Shown: positions 5,757 to 15,929, numbered from the stretch's first letter. The stretch is DNA of 60,728 nt from Streptacidiphilus pinicola (GCF_003258295.1 NZ_QKYN01000032.1:1-60728); one strand, 5' to 3'. The notes: generated by a model from the letters alone, not told the origin. Numbers and translations: made by a program.

Positions 5757-8321
5757 TCAGTCTGTGGCGATGGCCTTGAGGATGTTCATCCGGCCGGCGC
5801 GGAAGGCTGGGAAGAGTGCGGCCAACAGGCCCACCAGCGCGGAGCCGAGGAAGACGACGCCGATCGTGGTCCACGGGATGCTGAGCACCCCCAGCCCCGA
5901 CAGGGCCAGCAGCTTCTGGGCCGCGATGCCCCAGCCCATGCCCAGGCCCACACCGAGCACCGCGCCGAACAGCGCGATGACGACCGACTCCAGCCGGACC
6001 ATCCGGCGCAACTGGCGGCGGGAGAGCCCGATCGCGCGCATCAGGCCGATCTCGCGGGTGCGCTCGACCACCGAGAGGGCGAGGGTGTTCACCACGCCGA
6101 GGACGGCGACCACGATGGCGAGGGCAAGTAGGGCGTAGATCATGTTGAGCAGTTGGTCGAGCTGCTGCTGGATCATGTTCTTGTAGTCGGCCTGGTCGCG
6201 GACCTTGATCTGCGGGTAGTCCGCGGTGGCGGCCTTGAGCGCGGCGGCTGCCTCGCTCTGCTGGCCGGGGATCGCGGCGGCGAACATCATGTTGTTCGCG
6301 GGGAACTTGTCTGCGGGGAGGTACTTCCGCGCGTCGGCGATGTTCATGTACATCGCGCCCTTGTCGAAGACCGTGTCGTCCGAGGTGATCGCGTTCACCG
6401 TGAGCTGCGCCGTCCTGCCGCTGGTGAAGGCGACGTCGAGTCGGTCGCCCAAGGTGACCTTGTGGACTTTGGCCCACCCCTCGGGCACCGACATCGCGCC
6501 GGGCGCGTAGGCGTCGATGAGGCGTCCCTGGACGGTCTTGGCCTGGAGGTCGTCGGTGTAGGACGGGGTGGCCGCCGCGATCACCGTCCTGTCCTTCGTG
6601 CCGTCCGGGGCGGTGACGGTCGCGGCGACGTCCGTGCGGTCGGTGACATGGGCCAGGTGACCGGCCGCGTGGATGGCCTTCGCGGCGGCCGGGCTGATCG
6701 GATTGCCGTTGCCGGCCTGGATGATGAAGTCGGCGCCGACGGACCTGTCCATCTGGGTGGTTGCCGAGGCGACCATGGAGTCGCCGACCACCGATAGCCC
6801 GGCGACCAGCGCCAGGCCGATCATGAGCGCGGCGGCGGTGGCCCCGGTGCGCCGGGGGTTGCGCAGCGCGTTGCGCTCGGCGAGTCGGCCCACCGGGCCG
6901 AACCATCGCAGCGTGACCGCGCCCAGGATCCGCACGACGAGCCCGGCGAGCAGCGGGCCGACCACGACGAAGCCGACGAGCGTCAGCAGCACGCCGATCG
7001 CGAGGAGCCCGGAGCCGGCCGAGGCCGAGGAGGCGCTCGCGGCCAGCGCGAGGGCGGTCCCGCCCGCCGCTGTGAGCAGCACCCCGAGCGTGGCACGGAC
7101 GCGACCCGTGCGGGCGTCGGCCGGGGTGCCGGCGTCGCGCATGGCGGCCATCGGGGAGATCGCTCCGGCGCGGCGGGCGGGCAGCATGGCGGACACCACC
7201 GTCACCACGACGCCGACGGTCAGGCCGATCAGCGGCGTCGCCGCCTTGATCGTCAGATCCGCGGTGGTGAGGTGCATCCCCATCGCGCCCATGAGCTTCA
7301 TCAGGCCGACCGCGAGGCCGATGCCCGCACCGATCCCGGCGACGGAGCCGACGACGCCGAGCAGCACCGCCTCGAGCAGCACTGCACGGTTGACCTGGCG
7401 GCGGCTCGAACCGATGGCTCGCATCAGGCCGATCTCGCGGGTGCGCTGAGCCACCAGCATGGAGAAGGTGTTGACGATCAGGAAGACGCCCACGAGGACC
7501 GCGATCCCGGCGAAGCCGAGCAGCACGTCCTTCATCGGGCCCAGGAAGGAACCGACGTCCTTCTGGTTCTGCGCCTGCACCTCGGCGGCCGTCTGCACCT
7601 GGTAGCCGTGGCCGACGGCCGCGTCGACCCGCGCCTTGAGCTGGTCGTCGCCGACGCCGGGCGCGGCGTTCAGGGCGAAGTCGGTGTAGGCGGTGCGGGA
7701 GCCGAGCAGCCCCTGCTGCGCGGTCGGGGTGTCGAGGTAGACGACGGCCGCGCCCGGGTTGGTGGTCTTGAAGGTGGCGATGCCCGCGATGGTCACTTTG
7801 AAGTCCCCGGGACCGGCGATGACGCGGAGCGTGTCACCGATGCCCAGGTGGTGCTTGGCGGCGGTGTCGGCGTCCAGGACGGCGTCGCCCGGGGCGAGCG
7901 GGACGTGGCCGGAGGTGATGCCGACGGTCCTGGTGTGCGTCGGGTTCCAGTTGGCGACGATGGTGGGCGCGCCGGTGGTGGAGCCGATGTCCTGGTTGTG
8001 GCCGTCGGCGACGGTGGCCTGCTGGCTGGTCACCTCGGGCACGACCGCGGCCACGCCGGGGACTCGCGCGAGCCGAGCCTGCAGCGAGGCGGGCAGGGTG
8101 TCCGGCGTGCCTGTCTGCTGCGCGTTGTCCACCTTGGCCGGGCTGACGGTGACGTCGGAGGCGGAGGTCGCGATGAGCTTGTCGAAGGTCGTGTTCATGG
8201 TGTCGGTGAAGACGAGCGTCCCGCAGACGAACGCCACCGACAGCAGCACCGCGATCGCGGAGAGGGCCATCCGGCCCTTGTGGGAGAGGAAGTTGCGCAG
8301 GGAGGTCCGCAGCACGGTCAT
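5757..8321 (-). CDS. FtsX/MacB-type ABC transporter permease
   Basis: This 854-residue permease begins [17 protein letters not shown]. It has a first membrane helix, a large outer domain (residues about 45-270), three helices with the FtsX signature LVAQRTREIGLMRAIGSSRRQV, further helices, a second outer domain, and a repeated FtsX segment (SVVERTREIGLMRAIGLSRRQLRRMV) near the C-terminus. Such duplicated FtsX proteins work with a LolD/MacB-type ATPase to move lipids, peptides or antibiotics or to signal; actinobacterial ones often export or resist antimicrobial peptides. It overlaps the ATPase gene by 4 bases. The substrate is unknown. Confidence 0.92.
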   Translation of the reverse strand: MTVLRTSLRNFLSHKGRMALSAIAVLLSVAFVCGTLVFTDTMNTTFDKLIATSASDVTVSPAKVDNAQQTGTPDTLPASLQARLARVPGVAAVVPEVTSQQATVADGHNQDIGSTTGAPTIVANWNPTHTRTVGITSGHVPLAPGDAVLDADTAAKHHLGIGDTLRVIAGPGDFKVTIAGIATFKTTNPGAAVVYLDTPTAQQGLLGSRTAYTDFALNAAPGVGDDQLKARVDAAVGHGYQVQTAAEVQAQNQKDVGSFLGPMKDVLLGFAGIAVLVGVFLIVNTFSMLVAQRTREIGLMRAIGSSRRQVNRAVLLEAVLLGVVGSVAGIGAGIGLAVGLMKLMGAMGMHLTTADLTIKAATPLIGLTVGVVVTVVSAMLPARRAGAISPMAAMRDAGTPADARTGRVRATLGVLLTAAGGTALALAASASSASAGSGLLAIGVLLTLVGFVVVGPLLAGLVVRILGAVTLRWFGPVGRLAERNALRNPRRTGATAAALMIGLALVAGLSVVGDSMVASATTQMDRSVGADFIIQAGNGNPISPAAAKAIHAAGHLAHVTDRTDVAATVTAPDGTKDRTVIAAATPSYTDDLQAKTVQGRLIDAYAPGAMSVPEGWAKVHKVTLGDRLDVAFTSGRTAQLTVNAITSDDTVFDKGAMYMNIADARKYLPADKFPANNMMFAAAIPGQQSEAAAALKAATADYPQIKVRDQADYKNMIQQQLDQLLNMIYALLALAIVVAVLGVVNTLALSVVERTREIGLMRAIGLSRRQLRRMVRLESVVIALFGAVLGVGLGMGWGIAAQKLLALSGLGVLSIPWTTIGVVFLGSALVGLLAALFPAFRAGRMNILKAIATD

Positions 8322-9106
8322 GACGTCCGGCCTCGCGAGTCGAAGGACTTCATCCGCTCCAGGACGGCGTCGGCCGTCGGGGCGTGCATCTCGTCGACGA
8401 TGCGGCCGTCGGCGAGGTAGAGCACGCGGTCGGCGTAGGAGGCGGCCACCGGGTCGTGGGTCACCATGACGATGGTCTGGCCGAGCTCGTCGACCGAGCG
8501 GCGTAGGAAGCCGAGGATCTCGGCCCCGGCACGGGAGTCGAGGTTGCCGGTCGGCTCGTCCCCGAAGATGATCTCGGGCCGGGCGGCCAGGGCCCGGGCC
8601 ACGGCGACGCGTTGCTGCTGGCCGCCGGAGAGCTGCGCCGGGCGGTGCTTGAGCCGTCCGGCGAGCCCGACGGTCTCCACGACGCGGTCCAGCCACGCAC
8701 GGTCGGGCGTGCGGCCGGCGATGTCCATCGGCAGCGTGATGTTCTCCAGCGCGGTCAGGGTGGGCAGCAGGTTGAACGCCTGGAAGACGAAGCCGATGCT
8801 GTCGCGGCGCAGCCGGGTCAGCCGCTTGTCCCTGAGCTTGGTGATCTCGGTCTCGCCGACCCAGATGCGGCCGCTGGAAGCGGTGTCGAGACCGGCCAGA
8901 CAGTGCATCAGCGTCGACTTGCCGGACCCTGAAGGGCCCATGATCGCGGTGAACTGCCCGCGCGGCATGTCGACGTCGACCGCGTCGAGCGCCACCACCC
9001 GGGTCTCGCCGCTGCCGTACGCCTTGGTGAGCCCGCGCGCGCGGGCCGCGACTGCCGCGCGCGAGTCGCTGCCCTGGGCCGGGGGACTCGATACGGACGT
9101 GGTCAC
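8318..9106 (-). CDS. ABC transporter ATP-binding protein (MacB/LolD type)
   Basis: This 262-residue ATPase has Walker [11 protein letters not shown]-loop [10 protein letters not shown], signature [15 protein letters not shown], Walker [14 protein letters not shown] and the H-loop THD. It energises the FtsX-type permease encoded immediately downstream with a 4-base overlap. The GTG at 9106 is chosen because AGGAG lies 7 bases before it; a longer in-frame extension to 9205 adds a non-conserved segment. The [11 protein letters not shown] motif is characteristic of the MacB/LolD/FtsE class. Confidence 0.93.
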   Translation of the reverse strand: MTTSVSSPPAQGSDSRAAVAARARGLTKAYGSGETRVVALDAVDVDMPRGQFTAIMGPSGSGKSTLMHCLAGLDTASSGRIWVGETEITKLRDKRLTRLRRDSIGFVFQAFNLLPTLTALENITLPMDIAGRTPDRAWLDRVVETVGLAGRLKHRPAQLSGGQQQRVAVARALAARPEIIFGDEPTGNLDSRAGAEILGFLRRSVDELGQTIVMVTHDPVAASYADRVLYLADGRIVDEMHAPTADAVLERMKSFDSRGRTS

Positions 9107-9286
9107 TGGAGGACTCCTGAATGCTCGACTGGGTGCTCGACACGGGCCTGCGCCCGTGCCTCCAGCCTGCTGGAGCGGCATCCCCGGAACCATGGGGCGA
9201 GTCACCGGGCCGGGGGTAGGGCTAGCCCTACGTCGCGCGGCCCGGCCCGGGACCCGCCCACCCGTACCGTCACGCCCGCCGGATGC

Positions 9287-10333
9287 TCAGCCCTCCATCG
9301 CGGCGTGGCCCTTGCCCCAGGCCCAGGCCAGCCGGTCCGCGCCGGTCACGTTGGTGGTGACCAACTGCGGGTGGGTGCCGCTGCCGGTCAGGGCCTCCAT
9401 GGTGTAGGTGTCACCGGTCCGCAGGCCCGGCCAGTAGACCGAGCCTATGTGCAGGGCGCGGAAGGTGTCCGTGTCGGCCTGCAGGAAGGCGACCGAGTTG
9501 CTGTCGGTGCTGTCGGACGCCCGCTCGTCGTAGTTCAGGCCGGAGGTCATCGGCGCGCCGAACTCGTCGGCGACGGTGCGCGACGCGCAGCCGCCGATGC
9601 GGGACTTCAGGTCGGCGACCCAGGCCGCGTAGCCGGTGTCCTGCTTCCAGAAGCCGTAGTGGTGCAGCGACAGGTAGGTGCCGGCCAGGCGGCTGTCGGC
9701 GCAGACGGCGAGGACGCTGTCGTTGTAACCGGTGCCGCTGACGAAGACCCGGTCGCGCGGCACGGACGGGAACGTGGCCAGCCACTGGGCGGCCAAGTCG
9801 GTCCACTGGGCGGCGGTGTAGCCGAACGGCTCGTTCATCGGCTCGAAGAAGACTCGGGAGTTGTGCCGGTACGCGTCGGTGACGGTGGTCCACATGTCCC
9901 AGAAGGCGGGCAGGCTGTCTATCTTCCCGTCCTTCTGTGCGCTGGTGCCCTCCCAGTACCCGAGGACGACGTCGAAGCCGCGCGCGGTGGCCGCGTCGAT
10001 GACCGCGCGGTAGGAGCTCCAGTAGGTCCCGCCGGTGGTGTAGGGGTTGATCGGCAAGCGGACCGTGTTCGCGCCCAGGTTGCGGCGGAAGCCCTTGATG
10101 ACGGCCGACGCCTTGGCGTACGTCGTCGCGTAGTCGTCGGTCAGCGACAGGCCGGAGAGTGCGATCGGTCCGTCCGCGTAGTTGTCCCCGGGAGCAGCCC
10201 AGTTGACGCCGTGGAAGTGGCCGGCGTCCAGCGCCTCGGCGGTGTGCGCCGCCGCGGTCTGGGCAGGTCCGGTGGCGACGCCCAGCGTGGCGCAGGCGAG
10301 GGCGACGGCGGCGGAGAGGACACGGAGACGCAT
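9287..10333 (-). CDS. Secreted GH5 glycoside hydrolase
   Basis: This 348-residue extracellular glycosidase has a Sec signal peptide (residues 1-30, cleavage near TAAAHTA) and a GH5 (beta/alpha)8 barrel: FHGVNWAAP at the start, GANTVRLPINPY, the acid/base Glu168 in FEPMNEPFG, HHYGFW, and nucleophile Glu257 in VADEFGAPM. The final WAWGKG segment is also typical. GH5 enzymes cut beta-glucans, mannans or galactans; specificity cannot be read here. It lies downstream of a GH42 beta-galactosidase on the same strand, 84 bases apart, so a role in galactan or mixed-glycan breakdown is plausible. No binding module is attached. Confidence 0.85.
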   Translation of the reverse strand: MRLRVLSAAVALACATLGVATGPAQTAAAHTAEALDAGHFHGVNWAAPGDNYADGPIALSGLSLTDDYATTYAKASAVIKGFRRNLGANTVRLPINPYTTGGTYWSSYRAVIDAATARGFDVVLGYWEGTSAQKDGKIDSLPAFWDMWTTVTDAYRHNSRVFFEPMNEPFGYTAAQWTDLAAQWLATFPSVPRDRVFVSGTGYNDSVLAVCADSRLAGTYLSLHHYGFWKQDTGYAAWVADLKSRIGGCASRTVADEFGAPMTSGLNYDERASDSTDSNSVAFLQADTDTFRALHIGSVYWPGLRTGDTYTMEALTGSGTHPQLVTTNVTGADRLAWAWGKGHAAMEG

Positions 10334-10417
10334 TGGTGGTCTACCTTTCGGGTGGGTGCGAGGGGGCGGGCACGGCCCGCGCCACGGCGGCGCGGGCGAC
10401 CCGATGCGTGAAAAGGT

Positions 10418-12484
10418 TCAGGCGGCGGAGCGAGGTCGGCGCAGCACCGCCACGGCTCGCGGCGGCAGCACGACGGTGCCGGCCTGATGGTCCGGCTCGG
10501 CGCTCGCGGCGAGCAGCTCGCCCTCCACGCCAGGCAGCGGTACCGGAGCGTCGGTGCGGTTGGCGAGGAACCAGAAGTCCGCACCCCCGTTCTGGCGGAC
10601 CGTCAGGTCCACGCGGCCGCGCGCCGCTTCGGGCAGCTCGCTGTCCACGCCTGCGGCCACCAGCAACTGGGCCAGGACGCCGCACAGTTGCTCCGGGCCG
10701 AGACGGGTGGAGACGTACGCCGCGGATCCCGTGCCGACCGCGCGGCGGGTGAGCGCGGGCCGCCCGGTCTGCGGGCCGTCGGCGTAGCGGGCCAGGGTCA
10801 GCACGTCGGGGGCCGTGACGGTGACGGCGTCGGTCCACAGCGTGGCCCGGTTCCCGTTGTCGAGGCGGACCTCGGTGCCCTCGGGCAACGGGGCGAACTC
10901 CTCGATGCGAATGCCGAGCAGGTCCCGCAACGCACCCGGGTGGCCGCCGAGATGGACGTGGTCATGCTGGTCCACGATGCCGGAGAAGTAGGTGGTGACC
11001 AGGTGGCCGCCCGTCTCCACGAACTCCCGTAGACACTCGGCCAGCTCGGTCGGCACGACATGCAGCACCGGCGCGACCAGCACGTCGTAGCCGGAGAAGT
11101 CGGTGCCGGTGGGGACGACGTCGGCGCGCACGCCGAGCGCGAGGAACGCGGAGTACCAGTCCAGAGCCTCCTGGCGGTAGCGCAGCAGCGCGGTGGGGTG
11201 CGAGTCGTGTTCGGCGGTCCACCACGAGTCCCAGTCGAAGACGATCCCCGCGCGGGCCGGCTTGCGTGTGCTCCCCGCGACCGGAGCGAGCGCCTGCAGC
11301 GTGCGGCCGAGTGCCGTGACCGCGCGGAAGACCTCGCTGTCGGGCCCGGCGTGCGGCACCATCGCGGAGTGGTACTTCTCCGCGCCGGCCGCGGACTGGC
11401 GCCACTGGAAGAACGCGACGGTGTCGGCGCCGTGGCCGACGTGCAGCAGCGAGTCACGGGCCAGCTCGCCGGGCAGCTTGGCCTGGTTGACGTGCTGCCA
11501 GTTGACGGCGCTGGTGGAGTGCTCCATCAGGTACCACGGGCGGTGGCCGGCGATGCCGCTGACGAGGTTCGCGGAGAACGAGAGCTCGTCCAGGCCCTGC
11601 GGACCGGGGTGGACGTAGTGGTCGTTGGAGACGAAGTCGACGTCACCGGCCCAGCTCGCGTAGTCCATGCCCCTGGTCTCGCCCATCACCATGAAGTTGG
11701 TGGTGACCGGCACGTCCGGGGTGATCTGCGACAGGACCGCGCGCTCGGCGCGCAGGTGGTCGCGCAGGGCGTCGGAGGAGAAGCGCTTGAAGTCCAGCTG
11801 CTGCGTGGGGTTGGGGTGGGAGGCGGCCAGCCGGGGCGGCAGGAGCTGCTCCCAGTCGCTGTAGTGCTGGGACCAGAAGGCGGTGCCCCAGGCGTGGTTG
11901 AGGGCGTCCAGGGTGCCGTACCGCTCCCGGAGCCAGATCCGGAACGCGCGGGCCGCGTCGTCGGAGTAGTCGTACACGTTGTGGCAGCCGAGCTCGTTGC
12001 TCACGTGCCAGGCGGCCAACGCCGAGTGGTTCGCGTAGCGGGAGGCCAACTCCTCCACCAGTCGCAGCGCGTGGGTGCGGAACACCGGGGAGGTGGGCCG
12101 CCAGTGCTGCCGGGCGCCCGGCCACAGGGTCTCGCCGGTGCGGGTGACGGGCAGGATCTCCGGGTGCAGCGCGGTCAGCCACGGCGGCGGCGAGGCGGTG
12201 GCGGTGGCCAGGTCGACGGCTATGCCGCCCGCGTGGAGCAGGTCCATGACCTCGTCGAGCCAGCCGAAGTCCCAGCTGTCCGCCGTGGGTTGGAGCCTGG
12301 CCCAGGAGAAGATGGCGAGCGAGACGATGTTCACTCCGGCCTCGCGCATCAGCCGGATGTCGTCCTTCCACACCTCGCGTGGCCACTGCTCCGGGTTGTA
12401 GTCGGCGCCGTAGCCCAGCCGCGGGGAGGTGTCGCCCGCGGGCCAGCGGATCCAACGGTGGGCGGGGGAGGGGTTCGCGGTCAT
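10418..12484 (-). CDS. GH42 beta-galactosidase
   Basis: This 688-residue enzyme is the full length of the family. It begins with LGYGADYNPEQWP, followed by the TIM barrel with acid/base Glu164 in HVSNELGCHN and nucleophile Glu321 in YLMEHSTSAVNW, then the trimerisation domain (GIVFDWDSWW; VLVAPVLHVV) and a C-terminal beta-sandwich. There is no signal peptide, so it acts in the cytoplasm on galacto-oligosaccharides brought in by the importer encoded just upstream. It lies 80 bases after the solute-binding protein gene with a hairpin between them. Confidence 0.95.
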   Translation of the reverse strand: MTANPSPAHRWIRWPAGDTSPRLGYGADYNPEQWPREVWKDDIRLMREAGVNIVSLAIFSWARLQPTADSWDFGWLDEVMDLLHAGGIAVDLATATASPPPWLTALHPEILPVTRTGETLWPGARQHWRPTSPVFRTHALRLVEELASRYANHSALAAWHVSNELGCHNVYDYSDDAARAFRIWLRERYGTLDALNHAWGTAFWSQHYSDWEQLLPPRLAASHPNPTQQLDFKRFSSDALRDHLRAERAVLSQITPDVPVTTNFMVMGETRGMDYASWAGDVDFVSNDHYVHPGPQGLDELSFSANLVSGIAGHRPWYLMEHSTSAVNWQHVNQAKLPGELARDSLLHVGHGADTVAFFQWRQSAAGAEKYHSAMVPHAGPDSEVFRAVTALGRTLQALAPVAGSTRKPARAGIVFDWDSWWTAEHDSHPTALLRYRQEALDWYSAFLALGVRADVVPTGTDFSGYDVLVAPVLHVVPTELAECLREFVETGGHLVTTYFSGIVDQHDHVHLGGHPGALRDLLGIRIEEFAPLPEGTEVRLDNGNRATLWTDAVTVTAPDVLTLARYADGPQTGRPALTRRAVGTGSAAYVSTRLGPEQLCGVLAQLLVAAGVDSELPEAARGRVDLTVRQNGGADFWFLANRTDAPVPLPGVEGELLAASAEPDHQAGTVVLPPRAVAVLRRPRSAA

Positions 12485-12512
12485 GGCGGGTTCCCTTCGG
12501 ATGCGCGGGGCG

Positions 12513-12539
12513 GCGGCGCGCGTGAACGGCGCGCGCCGC
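12513..12539 (-). terminator. Intercistronic hairpin
   Basis: A 10-bp stem (GCGGCGCGCG / CGCGCGCCGC) with a 7-base loop lies between the solute-binding protein and beta-galactosidase genes. Such hairpins often follow binding-protein genes, protecting their mRNA and lowering downstream expression. Confidence 0.6.
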
Positions 12540-12564
12540 TGCCAGAGGTGCGGAGGGCGGACGG

Positions 12565-13908
12565 TCAGCCGGTGGTGAAGCCCTGCTGGCTGCCGTACTT
12601 GAGCGAGGCGTCCTGCCAGGCCTTCAACCCCTGGGTGAGGGTGGTGGAGGAGACGTACGCCTTGCCGACGGTGTCGTTGAAGATCGAGTTGGCGTAGACC
12701 TGGAACGGCAGGTACTGCCAGCCCTTGACGACGTTCTTCGCCGACTGGGCGAAGATCTGGTTGGCCTGCTGGCCGCCGAAGTACGGGAAGGCGGTGTTCA
12801 GGAACGCGGAGGAGTCCAGGTCCGCGGTGGTCGCGGGGAACGCGCCGCCCTTGATCCGGTCCTGCACGCCGGCGCCCGCGTTCGCGAACTGGAGGAACCC
12901 GTACGCCAGGTCCTGGTTGGCGCTCGCCTTCATGACGGCCAGCGAGCTGCCGCCGTTCTCCGCGCTGGCGCTCTGCCCGGCCTGCCACTGCGGCAGCGGT
13001 GCGACGCGCCAGTCACCGGATGCGCCGGGGACGCCGGAGACGAAGTTGGCGGGCATCCACGCGCCGGAGGCCAGGGTGGCGATGGTGCCGTCACCGAGGC
13101 CCTTGTACCACTGGTCGGACCAGGAGTTGACCGGCGCGACGAGCTTGCCGGAGACCAGCTGCTGCCAGGTGCTGGTGAACGCGGTGCTGCCCGCGTCGGT
13201 GAAGTCGACAGACACCTTGGTGCCGTCCACCTTGAACGGGTGGCCGCCCGCCTGCCAGATCAGGCTGGTGGTGAAGCCGGCCTCGCCGGTGTCGTTGGTG
13301 ATGTAGGCGTTCGGGTTCGCCGCGTGCAGCTTCTTCGCGTCGTCCAGGTACTGCGCCCAGGTCGTCGGGACGGTCAGGCCGTACTTGTCGAAGACCTTCT
13401 TGTTGTAGAACAGCGCCATGGGACCGGAGTCCATCGGCAGCGCGTAGACGCCGCCGCCGATGTTCACCGAGCTCCACGGCCCGGGCGAGTAGCTGCCCGA
13501 CAGCTTGGCGGCGCCGTACTTGCCGAGGTCCTGCACGGACTTGCCGAGTGCGAACTGGCCGAGCGCGAAGTACTCGATCTGCGCCACGTCCGGTCCGCCG
13601 CTGCCCGCCTGGACGGCGTTCTGCAGCGCGGTGTACTGCTTGTTGCCGGTGCCGGCGTTCACCAGGTTCACGTGCACCTTGGGGTACTTGGCCTCGAAGT
13701 CGGTGACGACCTGCTTGAGGGTGGGTTCCCAGGCCCAGACGGTGATGGTGCCGCCCTTGGCCAGGGCCGCCTGGACAGCGGAGGCCGAGGACGCGGCGTC
13801 GGCGGAGCCGGATCCGGTGGTGCTGGAGGAGGCGCAGGCGGTCAGGCTCAGCGCCGCGGCGCACAGCAGTCCGATGCCTTTGACGGCGTGACGTGCGGGG
13901 ACTCTCAA
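12565..13908 (-). CDS. Sugar ABC transporter binding lipoprotein
   Basis: This lipoprotein of about 447 residues has a lipobox LTAC with Cys25 and a family-1 extracellular sugar-binding fold: ITVWAWEPTLKQVVTDFEAKYPKVHV, YALPMDSGPMALFYNKK, VPTTWAQYLDDAKKL, GGSSLAVMKAS. It captures oligosaccharides outside the cell and delivers them to the two permeases encoded upstream. The start is probably the TTG at 13908, with GGAG 9 bases before it; the alternative GTG at 13917 would overlap that site. No ATPase gene is in the operon, so a shared MsiK-type ATPase encoded elsewhere is expected, as in Streptomyces. Confidence 0.92.
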   Translation of the reverse strand: MRVPARHAVKGIGLLCAAALSLTACASSSTTGSGSADAASSASAVQAALAKGGTITVWAWEPTLKQVVTDFEAKYPKVHVNLVNAGTGNKQYTALQNAVQAGSGGPDVAQIEYFALGQFALGKSVQDLGKYGAAKLSGSYSPGPWSSVNIGGGVYALPMDSGPMALFYNKKVFDKYGLTVPTTWAQYLDDAKKLHAANPNAYITNDTGEAGFTTSLIWQAGGHPFKVDGTKVSVDFTDAGSTAFTSTWQQLVSGKLVAPVNSWSDQWYKGLGDGTIATLASGAWMPANFVSGVPGASGDWRVAPLPQWQAGQSASAENGGSSLAVMKASANQDLAYGFLQFANAGAGVQDRIKGGAFPATTADLDSSAFLNTAFPYFGGQQANQIFAQSAKNVVKGWQYLPFQVYANSIFNDTVGKAYVSSTTLTQGLKAWQDASLKYGSQQGFTTG

Positions 13909-14012
13909 GGCGTTCACTCCGTTGTGCTCAGTTGCGGATGGCAGGGTGCGGATGGGCAGGGTGGTGCGGCCCCGCGGCTGACTGGGACGGCCGGGGGAGT
14001 GCGGGGTGGGGG

Positions 14013-14966
14013 TTACTCCTTGACGCTGCCGGCGGCCAGGCCTGACTGCCAGTAGCGCTGGAGCAGCAGGAACGCGGCGACGAGCGGGACGATGGTCAGC
14101 AGCGAGCCGGTGATGACGAGGTTGAAGACGGGCTGTCCGCCGGCGGTCGCGGCCTGGTCGTTCCAGGCGTTGAGGCCGAGCGTGAGCGGGTACCAGTTCG
14201 GGTCCTTGATCATGATCAGCGGCAGGAAGTAGTTGTTCCAGGTCGCGACCACGGTGAAGAGCAGGACCGTCACGATGCCGGGCGCCAGCAGCGGCAGGGC
14301 GATGCGGAAGAAGGTGCGCACCTCGCCGGAGCCGTCGACGCGGGCGGCCTCCAGCAGTTCGGTGGGCACGGCCTCGGAGGCGAAGACCCACATCAGGTAG
14401 AGGCCGAACGGCGAGACCAGCGAGGGGATGATCACGGCCCAGGGGGTGTTGGTGAGCCCCATCGTGCTGAACATCAGGAAGGTGGGCACCGCGAGGGCGG
14501 TGGTGGGCACGGCGACGGCGCCGATGACGACCGCGAAGACGGCCTTCTTGCCGCGGAAGTCGAACTTGGCCAGTCCGTAGCCGGCCAGCACGGACAGCAG
14601 GGTGGCGCCGCCGGCGCCGAGGACGACGTAGAGCAGGGTGTTGAGCAGCCAGCGCAGGAAGACGTGGTGGTCGTAGCTCAGCGTCTGGGAGATGTTGTCC
14701 CACAGGGCGAAGTGCCCGCTGAACCAGAGCCCGGGGGAGCCGAGCAGATCGGCCTGCGTCTTTGTGGAGCTGACGACCAGCCAGGCGAGCGGGACCAGGG
14801 TGTAGAGCACGACCAGGCTCGAGAGGACGGTCAGCGTGGCGCTGCGGCGTGGCCGGTCGACGGAGTGGGCGCGGCGGGGGCGTGCGGGGGGTGTGCGCAG
14901 GCGGGCCGTCCGGGCCGGTCGGTGGTGGTTGTCGGTCTGGGTGGGGGCAGGGGTCGCGGTGGTCAT
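14013..14966 (-). CDS. Sugar ABC transporter permease (MalG type)
   Basis: This 317-residue permease has six membrane helices and the EAA loop EAARVDGSGEVRTFFRIALPLLAPG, by which it contacts the ATPase. The N-terminal 40 residues form an Arg/Pro-rich cytoplasmic extension. It forms the translocation pore with the neighbouring permease; it is the second gene of the operon, 3 bases after the first. Confidence 0.94.
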   Translation of the reverse strand: MTTATPAPTQTDNHHRPARTARLRTPPARPRRAHSVDRPRRSATLTVLSSLVVLYTLVPLAWLVVSSTKTQADLLGSPGLWFSGHFALWDNISQTLSYDHHVFLRWLLNTLLYVVLGAGGATLLSVLAGYGLAKFDFRGKKAVFAVVIGAVAVPTTALAVPTFLMFSTMGLTNTPWAVIIPSLVSPFGLYLMWVFASEAVPTELLEAARVDGSGEVRTFFRIALPLLAPGIVTVLLFTVVATWNNYFLPLIMIKDPNWYPLTLGLNAWNDQAATAGGQPVFNLVITGSLLTIVPLVAAFLLLQRYWQSGLAAGSVKE

Positions 14967-14969
14967 CGC

Positions 14970-15878
14970 TCACGCCTCCTTTCGCATGCCGCGCAGCTGG
15001 AAGGCGTAGGCGACGATCATGGTGACGAGGCCCATGATGATCGCGACTGTGGCGGCGTAGTCCTCTTGCTGACCGTTGAAGGCCAGCGAGTAGGTGTAGA
15101 GGTTGGGGGTGTAGGAGGTGCTCACGGAGTCGGGCACCAGGGGCCGTAGGATGCTCGGCTCGTTGAACAGCTGGAAGCTGCCGATGATGGAGAAGATGGT
15201 GGCGATCATCAAAGCCCCCCGGATCGCGGGCAGTTTGATCGCGGCCACGATCCGCCACTGGCCGGCGCCGTCGATCGACGCGGCCTCGTAGAGGGAGTGC
15301 GGGATCACTCGCAGCGCGGAGTAGAAGATCAGCATGTTGTAGCCGATGAACTCCCAGGTGACGATGTTGCCGATGCTCGCGAGGATCAGGTGCGGCGAGA
15401 GCGGGTCGGGAAGGGTGATCCCGAAGGTGTGGTCGAGGTCGGCGACCAGGCCGAACCGCGTGCCGTACATGAAGCCCCACATCAGGGTCGCGACGACCGC
15501 GGGGACGGCGTAGGGCAGGAACACCGTGATGCGGAAGAAGTCGCGCCCGTACAGTCGGCCGCTGTCCAGTGCCAGGGCCACCAGCAGCGCGATGCCGAGC
15601 ATGACCGGCACCTGCACCAGCAGGAACAGTCCGACCCGGCCCAGGCCCTCCCAGAACTGCGGATCGTCCACCGCCTGACGGTAGTTGTCGATGCCGACGA
15701 AGGTGGTGCCGCCGATCAGCCGGTCCTGGAACAGGCTCAGGTAGACCGAGTAGCCGATCGGTGCGAGGAAGACCAGCCCGAAGACGGCCAGGAACGGTGC
15801 GGTGAACCCGAGGCCGATCCAGCCACGCCCGGAGCGGCGGGTGGTACGGGAACGGGCGGGTGGCACGGCAACCGTCAT
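14970..15878 (-). CDS. Sugar ABC transporter permease (MalF type)
   Basis: This 302-residue permease with six membrane helices begins WIGLGFTAPFLAVFGLVFLAP and carries the EAA loop EAASIDGAGQWRIVAAIKLPAI. It is the first gene of the operon, divergent from the LacI gene, with two LacI-type operators in the 220 bp between them. ATG 15878 was taken; the upstream extension to 16022 would run through the operators. Confidence 0.94.
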   Translation of the reverse strand: MTVAVPPARSRTTRRSGRGWIGLGFTAPFLAVFGLVFLAPIGYSVYLSLFQDRLIGGTTFVGIDNYRQAVDDPQFWEGLGRVGLFLLVQVPVMLGIALLVALALDSGRLYGRDFFRITVFLPYAVPAVVATLMWGFMYGTRFGLVADLDHTFGITLPDPLSPHLILASIGNIVTWEFIGYNMLIFYSALRVIPHSLYEAASIDGAGQWRIVAAIKLPAIRGALMIATIFSIIGSFQLFNEPSILRPLVPDSVSTSYTPNLYTYSLAFNGQQEDYAATVAIIMGLVTMIVAYAFQLRGMRKEA

Positions 15879-15929
15879 GGTCTTCCTTTGGGGTCGGACA
15901 CTCCTGGCCGGCGCATGCTCGGCACGGCC

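Noticed and set aside
5757-9143. One 1,128-residue ABC protein spanning ATPase and permease
   Set aside because: The upstream 274 codons are out-of-frame with the true ATPase gene; the permease begins at 8321 and overlaps the ATPase by 4 bases.
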